Made by a program: the position numbers and the translations under genes
Assembly (NCBI GenBank): GCA_020226215.1
Contig: CM035233.1
Location: forward strand, 28,213,150-28,277,149
DNA from: Sindora glabra
Taxonomy: Eukaryota > Streptophyta > Magnoliopsida > Fabales > Fabaceae
Length of the DNA stretch: 64,000 bases
Direction of reading: 5' to 3'
The notes under the pieces: model-generated
What the model was told of the DNA's origin: nothing
What the model saw: only the letters and a program-made list of their open reading frames with translations
The model's database searches: none
Part shown: positions 22,616-34,571 of the stretch, piece after piece
How positions within the stretch are numbered: position 1 is the first letter of the stretch
How the letters are laid out: the number at the start of each line of letters is the position of its first letter

Positions 22616-25335
22616 TGTTAGCCTTAAGGCTTCATGTAATGAGTTTTGATGATGATAAATGAATGTTACAATAGCATTGTATGTCTTATGCTAAAGTGAT
22701 ACATTGTATAAGCTTAAATGGACATACTATGTTATAATTGATGCATGTATGATATGAGGCTTATGCATATATGAGGCTTATGCATGTTCATATGGTAATT
22801 TATTTTATATGAATCATGCATCAATATCTTGATATATTAGGTTAGACTAACTATATTATTTGCAAGGTTTATGAACTTGTATATAGGAAAGTTCAAGATG
22901 AAGAAGAGTGAGCATTGAAGTAAAAGAATGGAAAATCACATCATGCTTAACTCAAGAATAAGGAAGGAAGACAAGAAAGAAGATGTGATCTAAGTATTGA
23001 AGATTAAGAAGATTAAAAGCTTGAAAGTATTAAGAAAAGCCAAGAAACTTCATTGGTATAGTTTTTCATCTTAAGGCTTAGTCTTTCTTGTAAAATAGAG
23101 CATTTCATGATATAAAGTTCAAACATGTTTTTCATAATCTTAGCTTGATCAAAATGTTTTAAAATATAGCCCACAATCATATTTTTACAGGATAGCCTAT
23201 GGGGACATTTCATAAATCAATGAGACATGAAGTTTTAATGTTTTTAATATTGACTCTTAGTCATTCTTTTAATCATATCTTAGAAAATATTCATGATTTT
23301 ACCATCAAAAGTTTTTCATATGAAAATAGACTCAAAGAGATTTCTATGGACATATCATTTACTTAAAATGATCAATATATGAAAGATTTATGATCTCTTC
23401 AAGTTGAGTCTAAAAACCAATCTTCTGCATGATAGCCATTTCTAACGTATGCTCATTGATTTGATCATATATTGAAAAATACAAATGATAGGAGCATAAA
23501 ATTATTTTTATGTGAAAATATACTCAAAGGGCTTTCTATAGATTGGCCATTTGCTTAAAATGACTAAGATATGAAAGAGTTATAATTATTACAAGTTGAG
23601 TCTTAAAATTAGATTTTCACTGATTCACTATTTTTGACATTTTCTCATTGTTTCAAACATATCTTAAAACTTACATTAGATATGAGCATGAAACTAGTCC
23701 CATTTGAAATTATACTCAATTATCTTTCTAATGATAGGTTATTTGCTTAAAATGAACTTAAAATGAAGAAGTTATGACCTTTTAAAGTTGAGTCTGCATT
23801 TCTGTCTACTTGAATTAATTCATCATTGATTTCAGGCATCCAGAGAGCAAACTGGTTTGCTTGAATTGATTCAACAATTTATTCTCAAGGCCGAGAAAGT
23901 TTTTCAAAGGAAAATCAATCGATTTCTGAATCAATTCATGTTTTCAAAATTTTGATCTCTCTTTCCAATGAATCAATTGCACAACCTACTCTTTATGTCC
24001 TATTTTTTTCTCAGTCTTATTTCGAAAAAGGTTGAATCGATTCAGCTCATCTAGAGCTGAAATGAAGTTAAAGTGAATCAATTTAGCAATCGATTCACTA
24101 AGGATTTTTTCAAGTATGAATCGATTCCCGAATCGATTCATTAACCTTTTTCAAATTTTTTGTAGGGTCCTTGAATTGATTCCAGAATCGATTCATAAGG
24201 TGCCAACTACTCCATAACGGCTATATTTATTGAGTAACAGCTAGTTTTCATTCCTAATAACCCCAAATGGCTATAATGCTCCATGGGCTTCATATAAAAG
24301 TTAAGATACATCAAATACAACCTAGAGAGAGCCTGAACTTCACTTAAAAATATTATTTTACATCTTTCTTCATCCAAATCATGATTTGAGCTTTAATTTC
24401 TAAAATTCTTCTATTTTTGGAGCTTCATTTGTATTATCCACTCTTTAAGAGAATTTGTATGAATTGTTCTTCATCATATATCATTTCCTAATTGCAAAAG
24501 GTAAGGTATCCCTTGGAAAAACTTAGAGAGGGTGAGGCATCCCTTGTAAGAGAGTTTTTGCTCAAGGAAGAACAAGGATTGTAAGGCTTCTTCAAGTGTC
24601 ATTGAGACTTGAAGGGATAGTGGATTAACACAAACTTGGAGAGTGGATGTACACCTTGGTGAGGATATTCAAAGGAAGAACCACTATAAATCCTTGTGTT
24701 TGATCTCTCTTCCCTATCTCTCTATTGTTTCTGCAACATAACTCTGTTTCTCTGGTTTTTGCTCTGCTTTTCTTACTGCATATGCTTTGTTTTGCTACTG
24801 AATATATTGTGCTGTAATGCTTATATTGTTGCTTGGATATTTGAGTGGTTAACAGAGAAATTCATCTATGCATTAGCTTCTTGATTAGTTATCTATGCAT
24901 AGTTGATATTTTTGTTGACATTACATGTTGAATTATGTTTCAATGCTTATATTGATACATAGATGATTAAATGTTTAAAAGGAGTGTATATCTATGCATT
25001 GGCTTATTGATTCTTTATCCATAGTTGAATGAATTGATTTTCACAAGTATATTGAATTGTTAAATGTTGTGTGTAAACCTCTTCATTGAATTATTTTGAA
25101 TTTACTTCTTGATAATTTGTTTATGGATAGTTGAATGAGCAAATTTGCATTAGCTCTTTGAATTGTCATATCTTAAGTGCAACAAACATATCCATAAAGC
25201 TTTCTTAAAAGTATTTAAATCAAAATTATTCTTATGACTTTCCAAAATAAAAGACTTCTCAAAAATAGTTTGAAAAATAAGAAAAATTTTAAAAACACTC
25301 AATTCACCCCCTCTTGGGTGTGGGTTGCCAAGGCA
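22616..25335 (+). repeat. Right (3') LTR of the gag-only retrotransposon
   Basis: The LTR starts TGTTAGCC at the end of the polypurine tract and ends GCCAAGGCA, followed at once by the target duplication ATATA (25336-25340). It matches 6293-9028. It has a short extra segment near 24328 and has lost several of the palindromes present in the left copy. Confidence 0.9.
23812..24206. promoter_or_regulatory. ATCGAT-palindrome cluster in the right LTR
   Basis: This is the counterpart of the cluster at 7490-7932. Many sites here have changed to AATCAATT or TTGATT by C-to-T or G-to-A steps, as expected if CpG inside ATCGAT is methylated and decays. Confidence 0.65.
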
Positions 25336-25340
25336 ATATA

Positions 25341-26262
25341 TACATTTAGTAAAATATTTTGAATTTTATAATGATAAAAAATTTCATATTATATATTTAT
25401 ATATTTATTTTATTTAATAAAAATATATATATTAATCAAGTCAAAAGTATTATATATAAAAACAAATATGTTTAATAATTTATATATTATCAAATATATA
25501 TAAATAATTATATAAAAATATATTAATAAAAATAATTATAATAATTTATATATGATAATAAAAGATAAAAAAATGTATTATATTATATATGTATATAATA
25601 TATTTAAAATTAATATCAAAATTATTTATTTAAAATTTTTAAATAATTCAAAATTTTAATATTAAAGTACTAATTCAAATTTTAATATAATTATTTATTT
25701 TGATAAACTTACATAATATATATTGATAATATTAAATATATAAATTTATTAATTTTAATATTAAAAAATATTTAATATTGCTCATATATATAATTTTAAT
25801 ATTATATATGTTAAAGTATAATTTTAATATATCAAAATTATTATTTTAATATCTATATAAAAATTAAACCTATAATAATAAATTAATTATTAATTATTTA
25901 TTACTATTACCAGACTAACAGATTAATTCAATAGTCTGACATGTTAACACTTACCAATTTTAGTCACTTACTAGATTGAACTAATCAATTCCAATCTCTT
26001 ACTAGGTTGGGTTAAGAGTCCCAGTCCTTTATCAAATCGGGTCATTATTATCATTCTAATTCATACCAGTCCTAATCCCAAGTTAGATAAAATTATATTA
26101 GTCTTAAGCTAATCCATCAAATGCAACTCATTTTGACACTACTATCTAAAATGCTTTAACTAGCTCATTATAATAATATCTATCAATATCAATATTAATA
26201 TCAAAATTATCAATATCAATTTAATATTAATATCATCAATCAGTCAATTCAATTAATGAAAA
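25341..26262. other. AT-rich spacer, no feature
   Basis: This is the right part of the spacer between the inverted arrays. A more mixed-composition stretch (25910-26260) shows no coding potential or recognised repeat. Confidence 0.5.
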
Positions 26263-26278
26263 TGAAGTTTTCTTTTCC

Positions 26279-26421
26279 TTTTTTTTTTATAATCATAGAA
26301 GTAGTTAAACTATTAAATGTATACATACTAAGATTATGGATCGAATCCTAGATATAATATAGAAAGCATATAACTTTAAAAAATTATCAGGTGCTACTTA
26401 AATTAGAAACTCTAGGTAAAT
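26279..26421 (-). mobile_element. Diverged tRNA-derived SINE
   Basis: It aligns with the clearer SINE at 39628-39767. On the minus strand it ends in a poly(A) tail (plus-strand T run at 26279-26288). The RNA polymerase III B-box equivalent reads TAGGATTCGATCC. Possible target duplications are AAGTTTTCTTTTCC on the left and AAGTTTTTTTTTCTCC on the right. The copy is old. Confidence 0.65.
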
Positions 26422-26529
26422 CAAGTTTTTTTTTCTCCTTATTTAATTTTTTCCTTCAATGTTGATAAGTCACCCCCTTAATCCTTCTCCATCTCAAATT
26501 CCCACCAAAGTCTACTTCTTGTATCCTTC
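26422..26529. other. Short spacer
   Basis: Pyrimidine-rich sequence without a recognised feature, between the SINE and the right array. Confidence 0.5.
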
Positions 26530-29500
26530 TATTCCTCCTCTTAATTCATAGATATAATACGATATATTTTATTTTAGTATAAAAATATTTTTAAAAAATT
26601 AAATATTAACTTAATTAAATTATATTTAATGATATATTTTATTTTTAATTCTTATAATTTTTTCACATTTATTTATTATTTATAATTTAGATATTAATAT
26701 CATTAAATAATACAAATATAACATTATATATTTTTATTTTAATTATAAAAATATTTGAAATAAGTTAAAGATTAAATTAATTGATTATAGTTAAATATAT
26801 ATTTTATTTTTAATTCGTATATTACTTTATAGTTCACTTATTATTTTTCTTTTTTTATTAGTTTATTTCATTGAATATTTGTCTTTTTCCTTGTCTTATT
26901 TCAATTATCATTATTTATAACTTAAATACTAATATTACAAAGTAATATAGATACTACATGATGTGTTTGAATTTACTGTAAAAATATTTTAAATAAATTA
27001 AAAAATTAATATAGAAATCACTAATTGAAATAATTAGCCACATATAATATTACTAAAATATTCAAAAATTAAAATCAAACTATTTTATTTAAATTTTGTA
27101 AATATTTTTATATCAATTTATAAATTTTGTATTCTAAATTAAATATATATTAATTGAATTTTTGCTAAGGTTGTAAACTCATTTTTTTACATACTTTATC
27201 GTATATGTTTTTTTAAAGCTTCACTTCTATTATTTATAGTCTAAATACTAATATCATTAATTAGTATAAATATAATATGATATATTTTATTTTTATTAAA
27301 AATATTTTAAATAAATTAAAGATTTATTTTAATTGAATTACTTAACCATATATTCTATTTTTAATTTTTAGGGAAAATGTAAATTAACCTGTCCAATTAT
27401 AGAGTCATTGGATTTTACCCCTTTAAACTATAAAAACAAGCAAATTACCCTTTGAAAATATGTAAAACTTGAATTTTGCTCCCTACAGTTAGTAATTTAA
27501 TAGAAAATATTAAGAAAAATTATAAATTAATCCCATCAATTATGAAATTGTTACATTTTGCTCCAATTAACTTTTAAGATTTATAAATTAATCTCTTAAT
27601 TATATAAAACTTGTGATTAATACACATTATCTATTTAATTAACCTTTTTTTATTAAATTACATTAATTTTAAAAAAGTTTTAAGCTTGATTCATAATATT
27701 ATTATATGTTAGATTATTACATTATTTTTTATGCATAATTCTTAAGTTATATAATTAATAAAAATTAAATTAAATATATAAAATTTTAATTAAAAATTTG
27801 AAAATAAATTATGAAATTATGTGTAAAAATGATATAATAAATTAATATATAATAATATTGTAATTTATATTATTAGCATTACTTAAAATTAGTCATCACT
27901 ATTCATTTTGTTCATTGAATTAGTTCCTTATCCATGAAATATGAGATAAAAATATTAAGTGAAAAGTGAAGTAAATATAAATGTTATATTACATAAAAAA
28001 ATACTAAAAACTTAATATTTTCATTTCATATAATCATATTCAATTTAATTTTAATACTACAATAATCATAGCAATGGTGAATAATAATTCCTACTTTATC
28101 ATTTGAGATTTTTTTAGAATTTACCCTATTTAAAATTTGATAATTATATAGTATATAAATTATCTTTATTTTATTCTTTTAAAATGTATAATCCATTGTA
28201 ATATTTATATTTAGACTAATACATTTATCTTTAGAAAGAGAATTTATTAGTTAATAAATTTCTTTTATTTACATTTTTATTTTTCTAATAAAACTTTAGA
28301 AGGGAAGTAGGAAGTTTAGAGACGTAAACTCATTGAAGAGGGAAGCACGTATTTTGATGATAAACAATGGTAAAATAAAATTTAATTTCAAACCAATATG
28401 TAGTAAGAATTGGAAAAATATCTAATTTTTCTTCAAATAAATGTATAATCCTGTACAAAACATGATAATCTAAAACTTTGTTTAATCTTTTCTAAAAATT
28501 TATATTGGTTAGGATTTTTTGTGATAGAAAATTAATTTCAATGAATGTTTGTCTTAATTTTTGAAAAATATTTTTATATTTTTTTAGAAAAAATGTAAAT
28601 AAAGTAAATTTATTTACTAATATAATCTCTGTCTAAAAATAAATGTATTAATCTAAATATAAGTATTACAATAGATTATAAATTTTAAAAGAATAAAATA
28701 AAGATATCTCATATACTATATAATTATATTATTTCAAATAAAATAAATGACAAAAAAATCTTAAGCTACAAAGTAGAAATTATTATTCATCACCGCTATC
28801 ATTATTGTAGTATTAAAATTAAATTAGATATGATTATATGAAATAAAATATTAAGTTTTTACTATTTTTATATAACATAACATTTGTATTTATTTCATTT
28901 TTTACTTGATATTTTCAGCCCATATTCCATGGAATAAGTAACTAATGCAAAAAAAAAAATTAAATAGTGACAACTAATGTTGAGCAATACTAATAATATA
29001 ATTTACAATATTGTTATGTATTAATTTATTGTATCATTTTTTACACGTAATTTCACAACATATTTTTAAGTTTTTAATTAAAATTTTATATATTTTATTT
29101 AATTTTTATTAATTATATAACATAAAAATTATACATCAAAAATCTAATATATAATAATATTATGATTCAATCTTAATTTTTTTTAAAATTCATGTAATTT
29201 AATAAAAAAAAGGTTAAGTAAATAGATAATGGATGTTAATAGCAAGTTTTATATAATAAAAGAATTATTTTATAAATTTTAAAAGTTAGTAGAAGCAAAG
29301 TGTAACTATCTCATAATTGATGGTTTAATTTATAATTTTTTTAATATTTTTTGTTAAATTACTAACAATTGAGGTAGAATCTAAATTTTGTATAGTTTCA
29401 TGAGGTAATTTATCTATTTTTATAATTCAAGAGGATAAAATCTAACCACCCACAGTTGGAGGAGGTAATTTGTATTTTTTTTTTCCTAATTTTTATATTA

Positions 29501-31260
29501 GCAAACTTAAAAATCACATATTTTACTTTTTATTTTCTCCATTGCATATTTTAATTCTTTACTTTTCATATTATCAATCATATTATTTATGATTTAGACA
29601 CTAATATCACTAAGAATTATATATATAATATAATATATTTTATTTTTATTTTAAATAAATTAAAATTTTAATTCATTTGAATTACTTAATTATATTTTTT
29701 AATTTTATATATCATATTACTGTATAGTTCATATCTCTCTTCTTTTTATTTATATTCACTTGCATATTTTTCCTTTTTAGTCTACTATTGTTGTTTATTA
29801 CTTAGATACTATTATTATAAAATATTACAGTTATCAAATGATAAATTTATATTTTTTATAAAAATATTTCAAATAAATCTAAAATTTAATATAAAATTTT
29901 TTAGTTGAAGTAATTAATAACATATTCTATAAGTTAATAAAATATTTAAAAATTAAAATAAAATTTATTTATTTAAAAATTATCAACATATATTATCATG
30001 ATATTATTTTATTATATTTTAAATTATATAAAAATTAATTAAAATTTTATTAGGGCTTTATAACTTACGTATTATTTCACTTTCATTTATTATATTTTTC
30101 ATGTTCATCTATGTTATTGATAGTTCATATATTATAATTTAAATTTGATCAACTGTAAGTGTAAATCATTAATATACTATCACTCCCTAATAATAGTTTA
30201 TATGATAGGCTTTAAATTTAATCCACGGTAACTATAAATTAATAATATACTATCACTTAATAATATATTATTATATCAATAAAATTATTAAAACTCATTT
30301 ACTATAATTAAAAATTCTTATTACTATTGCTTTTTTAATAAATTTATTTTTATTTACTAATAAAGTAAAATATTTTACATTATCAAAAGACTCTCCATGC
30401 TAATATCACTAAGTAGTATAAATAAAATATGATGTATTTTATTTTTATTATAAAAAATATTTTAAATAAACTAAAGATTTAATATAATTAATTTAATTAA
30501 TTATATATTATATTTTTAATTCTTATATCACTTAATATTAGAGTCACATTATCTTTTTTTTTTCATTATATCTTTTCTTTTTTTTACTGCTCTTGTTGTT
30601 TATAACTTATGTACTAATATCAGTACATAATATCATTAAGAAGTATATATATAACATGATATATTGTATATTCTTTTATTTGAGTTGAAGTTTTAGTTTA
30701 TTTGAGTTATTTAATTGTTTTTTCTATTTTTAATTCTTATATTACTTTATAATTCACCCATCATATCTCTTCTATTTATTTGTTATATTGCATATTTTTA
30801 TTTTTTCTCTTTCATGTTCATTTCTATTATTTACAATTTAAACACACTAATATTACTATAAAAGTATTTTAAACAACTTATAATTTTACTTTAGAAAATA
30901 CTAATCAAATTATATAATTAAATGTCTTACTTTTTAATTAAATTGTTAATAAATTTTAATTAAAATGCTAATAAATTAAAGTGAAATTTATTTATTTAAA
31001 ATTTATCAATATTTTCTTTATATCAATTTTCAAGTACTATGTTTTAAATTAAATTTAACTTTTTACTATTCACAAACTATTTTTATTCCCTTTATCTATT
31101 TATGTGTTTTCCTGCTCTTAAACATGAATATCACTAACAAGAATGTAATACAAAATTTTTTTATTATAAAAATATTAAATTAAATTAAATTACTTAACTA
31201 CTTATTATTTTTTAAGTTTTATATTATATTTTAAAAATTCATTATTTATAAATTTGAATA
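26530..31260 (-). repeat. Degenerate tandem array, right arm of a giant inverted repeat
   Basis: Read on the minus strand this region shows the same degenerate units as 3092-5740: ATTTTTATAATAAAAAT blocks, TATATC/ATACTA blocks, TCTAAATTATAAATAAT blocks and A-rich GTAATG...AAAAAAG blocks. It is interrupted by a 2.1-kb Mutator-type hairpin. Without that the arm is ~2.6 kb, close to the left arm's 2.65 kb. Its outer limit near 31260 is approximate. No gene is visible inside. Confidence 0.7.
27371..29486. mobile_element. 2.1-kb Mutator-type hairpin element
   Basis: The termini are GGGAAAATGTAAATTA on the left and, as reverse complement, GGAAAAAAAAAATACAAATTA on the right, with the perfect 9-bp target duplication TAATTTTTA (27362-27370 and 29487-29495). 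The arms are reverse complements over ~900 bp each; for example AATTATGAAATTGTTACATTT (~27539) pairs with the segment near 29300. The loop is about 28290-28590. A 9-bp duplication is the Mutator signature. No transposase frame remains. The termini resemble those of the MITE at 34136-34562. Confidence 0.85.
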
Positions 31261-31458
31261 TATTATTACAAAATAAACATAATAAATTAAATTTTAAAAT
31301 TTTTTATAATTTTTTATTATATATTTATTATTTTTATTCATATATCAGAAGAAATAATAGTCATCGTACATCGCACATGTCAAAAAAACTAGTAATTAGT
31401 CAAAAGATACCCGCATTTAGGCGGAAAAATAATTGACAAATGGTTAACGTGTGAAAAC

Positions 31459-31459
31459 A

Positions 31460-31517
<58 letters not shown>

Positions 31518-31530
31518 GTAGTAGTAGTAA
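31459..31530. repeat. (AAT)n-(AGT)n microsatellite
   Basis: About 19 AAT units are followed by about four AGT units. Confidence 0.95.
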
Positions 31531-32263
31531 CAACAACTCTTCTCAGAAAACCTTACTTTCGTAATATGATGAAAATAGAGATTTTTAATTTTGGAAGTTG
31601 AAGATGTTTACTAACAATATTTTTTTTATATTATTTTGGCATGACTTTGAAAAAAAATTGTACGATTTTATAATAAACTTCCAATTTTATCATAAAATTG
31701 TAATTTTTTTTATAATATTTACAACTCATTCTCAAAATTTTGCAAGTATTTTGAATATAGGGATGCAATATTTTTACAAAATAACTTCTGGTAAAATTTT
31801 GTAATAAGAGGAATCATACTTGCAAGACAACAATATTTAGTGGCCCAATTAAAAAATTTCTAAACTTTAATGAAAAATTTATAAAATCCAGTGTGAGAGT
31901 CAGAGAGTGGCAAAAGTAAACCACCTTTCGCATGGAATCAATTGTTCTAGGAACGATGTATTGTTAGCCCTTCGTTCTTCACATGATAAACACATGAATT
32001 GTTCCTTCAAGTGAATTTGACGAAAGACTAGATAAATGAATTAAGAGCGCACTTTATGAAATGTGATAAAAACATGTACGTATTTTCTAAATTAAAATTT
32101 TTTCTCATAAATAATTGAGGGTTGCAGTGTATAATATAATATAATATAATTTTATGAGAGAAAAAGCTACCTTCTAGTTTAAGGTGGCTTTAGCCACCTG
32201 AAACTTAAAAAGAATTTAGAATTTTACTTACATTTTTCTTTCTTGTTTAAATATATATATATT

Positions 32264-32264
32264 T

Positions 32265-32295
<31 letters not shown>

Positions 32296-32299
32296 TTTG
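32264..32299. repeat. (ATTT)n microsatellite
   Basis: About nine TTTA tetranucleotide units. Confidence 0.95.
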
Positions 32300-33391
32300 A
32301 ACTTATCAAAAATTAAATTTTTTATAAATATTCTCTTTTACCTAAATATTTGGGAAGAGATGTTTTAATTTAAAGGATCTTTCTATCTGGACGCGTATTA
32401 TTACTAATAAAAAAGCGTTACAAAAAAAGTGGGGAAGGTGAATGACAGAGAGTGAATTTGAACATTCACAAGCATATTAACATACATCACCCCATTAATA
32501 TTTTACAAATGTTTAATAAATTTTATTCTTAGTCCCTCAATAATTTGATCCAATCTCACTCTAATTAATGAGGGATTTAAGTTTTTTCCTTTTTTATTCA
32601 TATTTAAGAAGATAAAGATATAATTTTTTTTTTTGGAATTAGTTATTACTTTTACTAAGAAACACTACTTCAGAAAAAAAAAGAAAGAAAAGAAAAGAGT
32701 ATGCTTATTCAATTATAGGTCGCGATAACACACACACTAAATTTGCTCTCCCAACTTTAGCCTTTAAAAAAAAAAAAAATACTAAGTTTGCTCTCCCAAC
32801 TTAACTTTTAATAAAGGCATAAGTGAATTGAGTCAAATCAAATGTTAATATGTTTAAAATTGAATTTATTAAAAATAAATGAGTTTAAATTTAAATCAAA
32901 TATTATTAAATTTAAATAATTTAAATTGGAATTTGATAGTTTCAAATACAAATACAAATAAATTTACACAAATTTATTTCAATAATATGTTATTGTATTC
33001 AAATTTTTTTATTAAAATTGGAATATCCAAGATTCAAACTCATATTTTTATTGAATATAAACCTAAACGAATTTATATAACCTTAATTGAATATTTTTGT
33101 TATTTTATTTGAATTTAAGTATATAAAATTTTATCATTTTTAAATAAATCATGGGCTCAACAATATCTATACAATAATTATATAATATCAATAATCATAC
33201 TTAATAAAAAATAACATATAGTAATATAAAATTCAGACTCATAATATTTACGATTAACTCATTTAAAATTAAACATAAATTAAATGTTTTGAGTCGAACT
33301 CGAACTACACACAAATACCTGGCATTATCTGCGGGGCAATCCAAACGAACACCAACCAAGTGATAGATGCTATTAATGAAACAGAGACCCT

Positions 33392-33601
33392 TTGCCTAAC
33401 TCTGAGGCAAACGTTTTTTTCGAGAAACATTGTCGCAGTTGGGCTTCTGACGTTGCTGATAACAATTTAAGGGGCTCAACGATTTCTCTTCTCTCCCCCA
33501 GACCCAGAAACTGCTTTCTTGATTTCCTGAATTCAATTCAATTTGACCTTTGTTTCTCAAATTTCATCGACATCCCATTTTCCCAAACACAGCAAAGCAT
33601 A
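33392..33601 (+). promoter_or_regulatory. Probable 5' leader of the small-peptide gene
   Basis: This segment is less AT-rich than its surroundings and has pyrimidine-rich runs (TTTCTCTTCTCTCCCCCAG) typical of plant 5' leaders. No convincing TATA box was identified upstream. The start context AGCATAATGG at 33602 is favourable. Confidence 0.45.
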
Positions 33602-34046
33602 ATGGATCGCACGTCTTTTCTCACAATCTTTCTGATTTCATCTTTTCTCTTCTTATCATTTTCTACCGGTATTGTATCTCGCAGAACTCTATTTTTTTTA
33701 TTCGTTTAATTTTATCTATTACTTTTCGTCTTTTTGTTTGGATCCTCTCGGTGATTTTAAGGATTCGGAAGAGCACTGATGGGAACTCTTGACAATGAAC
33801 TCTATGGCACTGCCAGAGCGGAGGTTCGTTAGTTTCTGTCCTAAAAAAATGAGGATATTAGAAAAGTTCATGTTTTGGGAAAATTGATTTATTAAGAATA
33901 TTTTGTTTGTTTCCCAGGAAAGCGCAGGAAAATTGAGGGTGACACTTGAAGGGATGGATTATGCAGATCCAAAACCAAATACAGATCCAAAAAGTGGCTA
34001 TTTGAGCCCTCCTTCATCAGCTTTCGGTTCTCCTCCTTCAGCTTAG
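33602..34046 (+). CDS. Small secreted peptide precursor, PSY-like (three exons)
   Basis: The proposed exons are 33602-33668, 33762-33823 and 33918-34046 (258 nt, 85 residues). The introns are 93 and 94 bp, begin GT and end AG (acceptors TTTTAAG and TTTCCCAG), and reading frame is kept across both junctions. Residues ~5-20 (SFLTIFLISSFLFLSF) form a signal peptide, so the product should enter the secretory pathway. After a short variable region the C-terminus has EGMDYADPKPNTDPKSG followed by a Ser/Pro-rich tail. The acidic Asp-Tyr with Asp-Pro nearby, then Asn and another Asp-Pro, recalls the PSY family of tyrosine-sulfated growth peptides; the His of the usual HDP is absent here. DY is the context recognised by plant tyrosylprotein sulfotransferase. 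The gene model is well supported; the family assignment is tentative. A different small secreted peptide is the alternative. A MITE starts 90 bp downstream, likely in the 3' UTR. Confidence 0.7.
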
Positions 34047-34135
34047 TGATAGAACAATCATAGCCTTTAGCTTTATCTTAGATTTAGTTCTGTCTCAATT
34101 AGTATCGCAGACTTATGTTATGTCATTAAGGATTA

Positions 34136-34562
34136 GGAAAAATTATATTTTACTCCCTTCAACTATAGAGTTATTGAATTTTACTTCCTCCAATTATAAA
34201 AATTTAAATTTTATATCCTTCAACTTTATAAAACTTGAATTTTACCCCTACCTGTTATTAAGTTAACAGTTATAATACTTAAGCAACAGTTAGAAATCGA
34301 TACTATTATCTTAGCGACGGTTCATAACCGCTAGTAAGTAAAAAGAGTTTTCAAAAATTAATAAAAATAACTAGTAATTTTTAACTATCGCTATCAAATT
34401 TTACTTAACGACAATGTTTTTAACAGATTTCATTAAGTTAGTAACGATAAGGATAAAATTCAAGTTTTATAAAGTTGAAGGAAATAAAATTTAAGTTTCC
34501 ATAGTTGAAGAAGGTAAAATCCGACAACACTATAATTGAAGGGAGTAAAATACAATTTTCCC
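34136..34562. mobile_element. 427-bp Mutator-type MITE
   Basis: The termini are GGAAAAATTATATTTTACTC on the left and, as reverse complement, GGGAAAATTGTATTTTACTC on the right. Inverted similarity extends ~130 bp inward. The 9-bp flanks TAAGGATTA (34127-34135) and TAAGAATTA (34563-34571) match at eight of nine positions, as expected for Mutator. It shares its terminal sequence with the large hairpin at 27371-29486, so both belong to one family. It has no coding capacity. Confidence 0.88.
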
Positions 34563-34571
34563 TAAGAATTA

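Larger units (their letters stand above)
6293..25335 (+). mobile_element. 19-kb gag-only LTR retrotransposon with a nested element
   Basis: Two ~2.7-kb LTRs (6293-9028 and 22616-25335) both begin TGTTAGCCTTAAGGC and end in ...GGTTGCCAAGG plus CA. The pair is flanked by the 5-bp duplication ATATA (6288-6292 and 25336-25340). An iMet-type primer-binding site follows the left LTR, and a polypurine tract (AAAAAAGGGGGAGAT) abuts the right LTR. Removing the nested 9.1-kb copia element and one copy of its target duplication leaves ~10.0 kb, of which only ~4.5 kb is internal. The only coding trace is a gag with a zinc knuckle; no protease, integrase or RT motif was found. This fits the published class of gag-only non-autonomous elements (TR-GAG) within Copia. 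LTR differences and gag stops show that it is an old, inactive copy. Confidence 0.9.
31261..33391. other. AT-rich intergenic sequence upstream of the peptide gene
   Basis: It contains the two microsatellites listed separately and a short direct repeat of TTTGCTCTCCCAACTT (near 32742 and 32787). A GGTGGCTTTAGCCACC mini-palindrome lies at ~32184-32199. No gene can be supported; the open frames here are low-complexity. Confidence 0.55.

Noticed and set aside
32879..33112. Asn/Leu/Ile-rich 77-codon frame upstream of the peptide gene
   Set aside because: It is low-complexity coding from AT-rich repeats, with no start context, domain or splice structure.
33392..33709. 105-codon frame overlapping the peptide gene start
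   Set aside because: It is the exon-1 frame extended upstream through the leader and into intron 1. The spliced model from ATG 33602 explains signal peptide and frame better.
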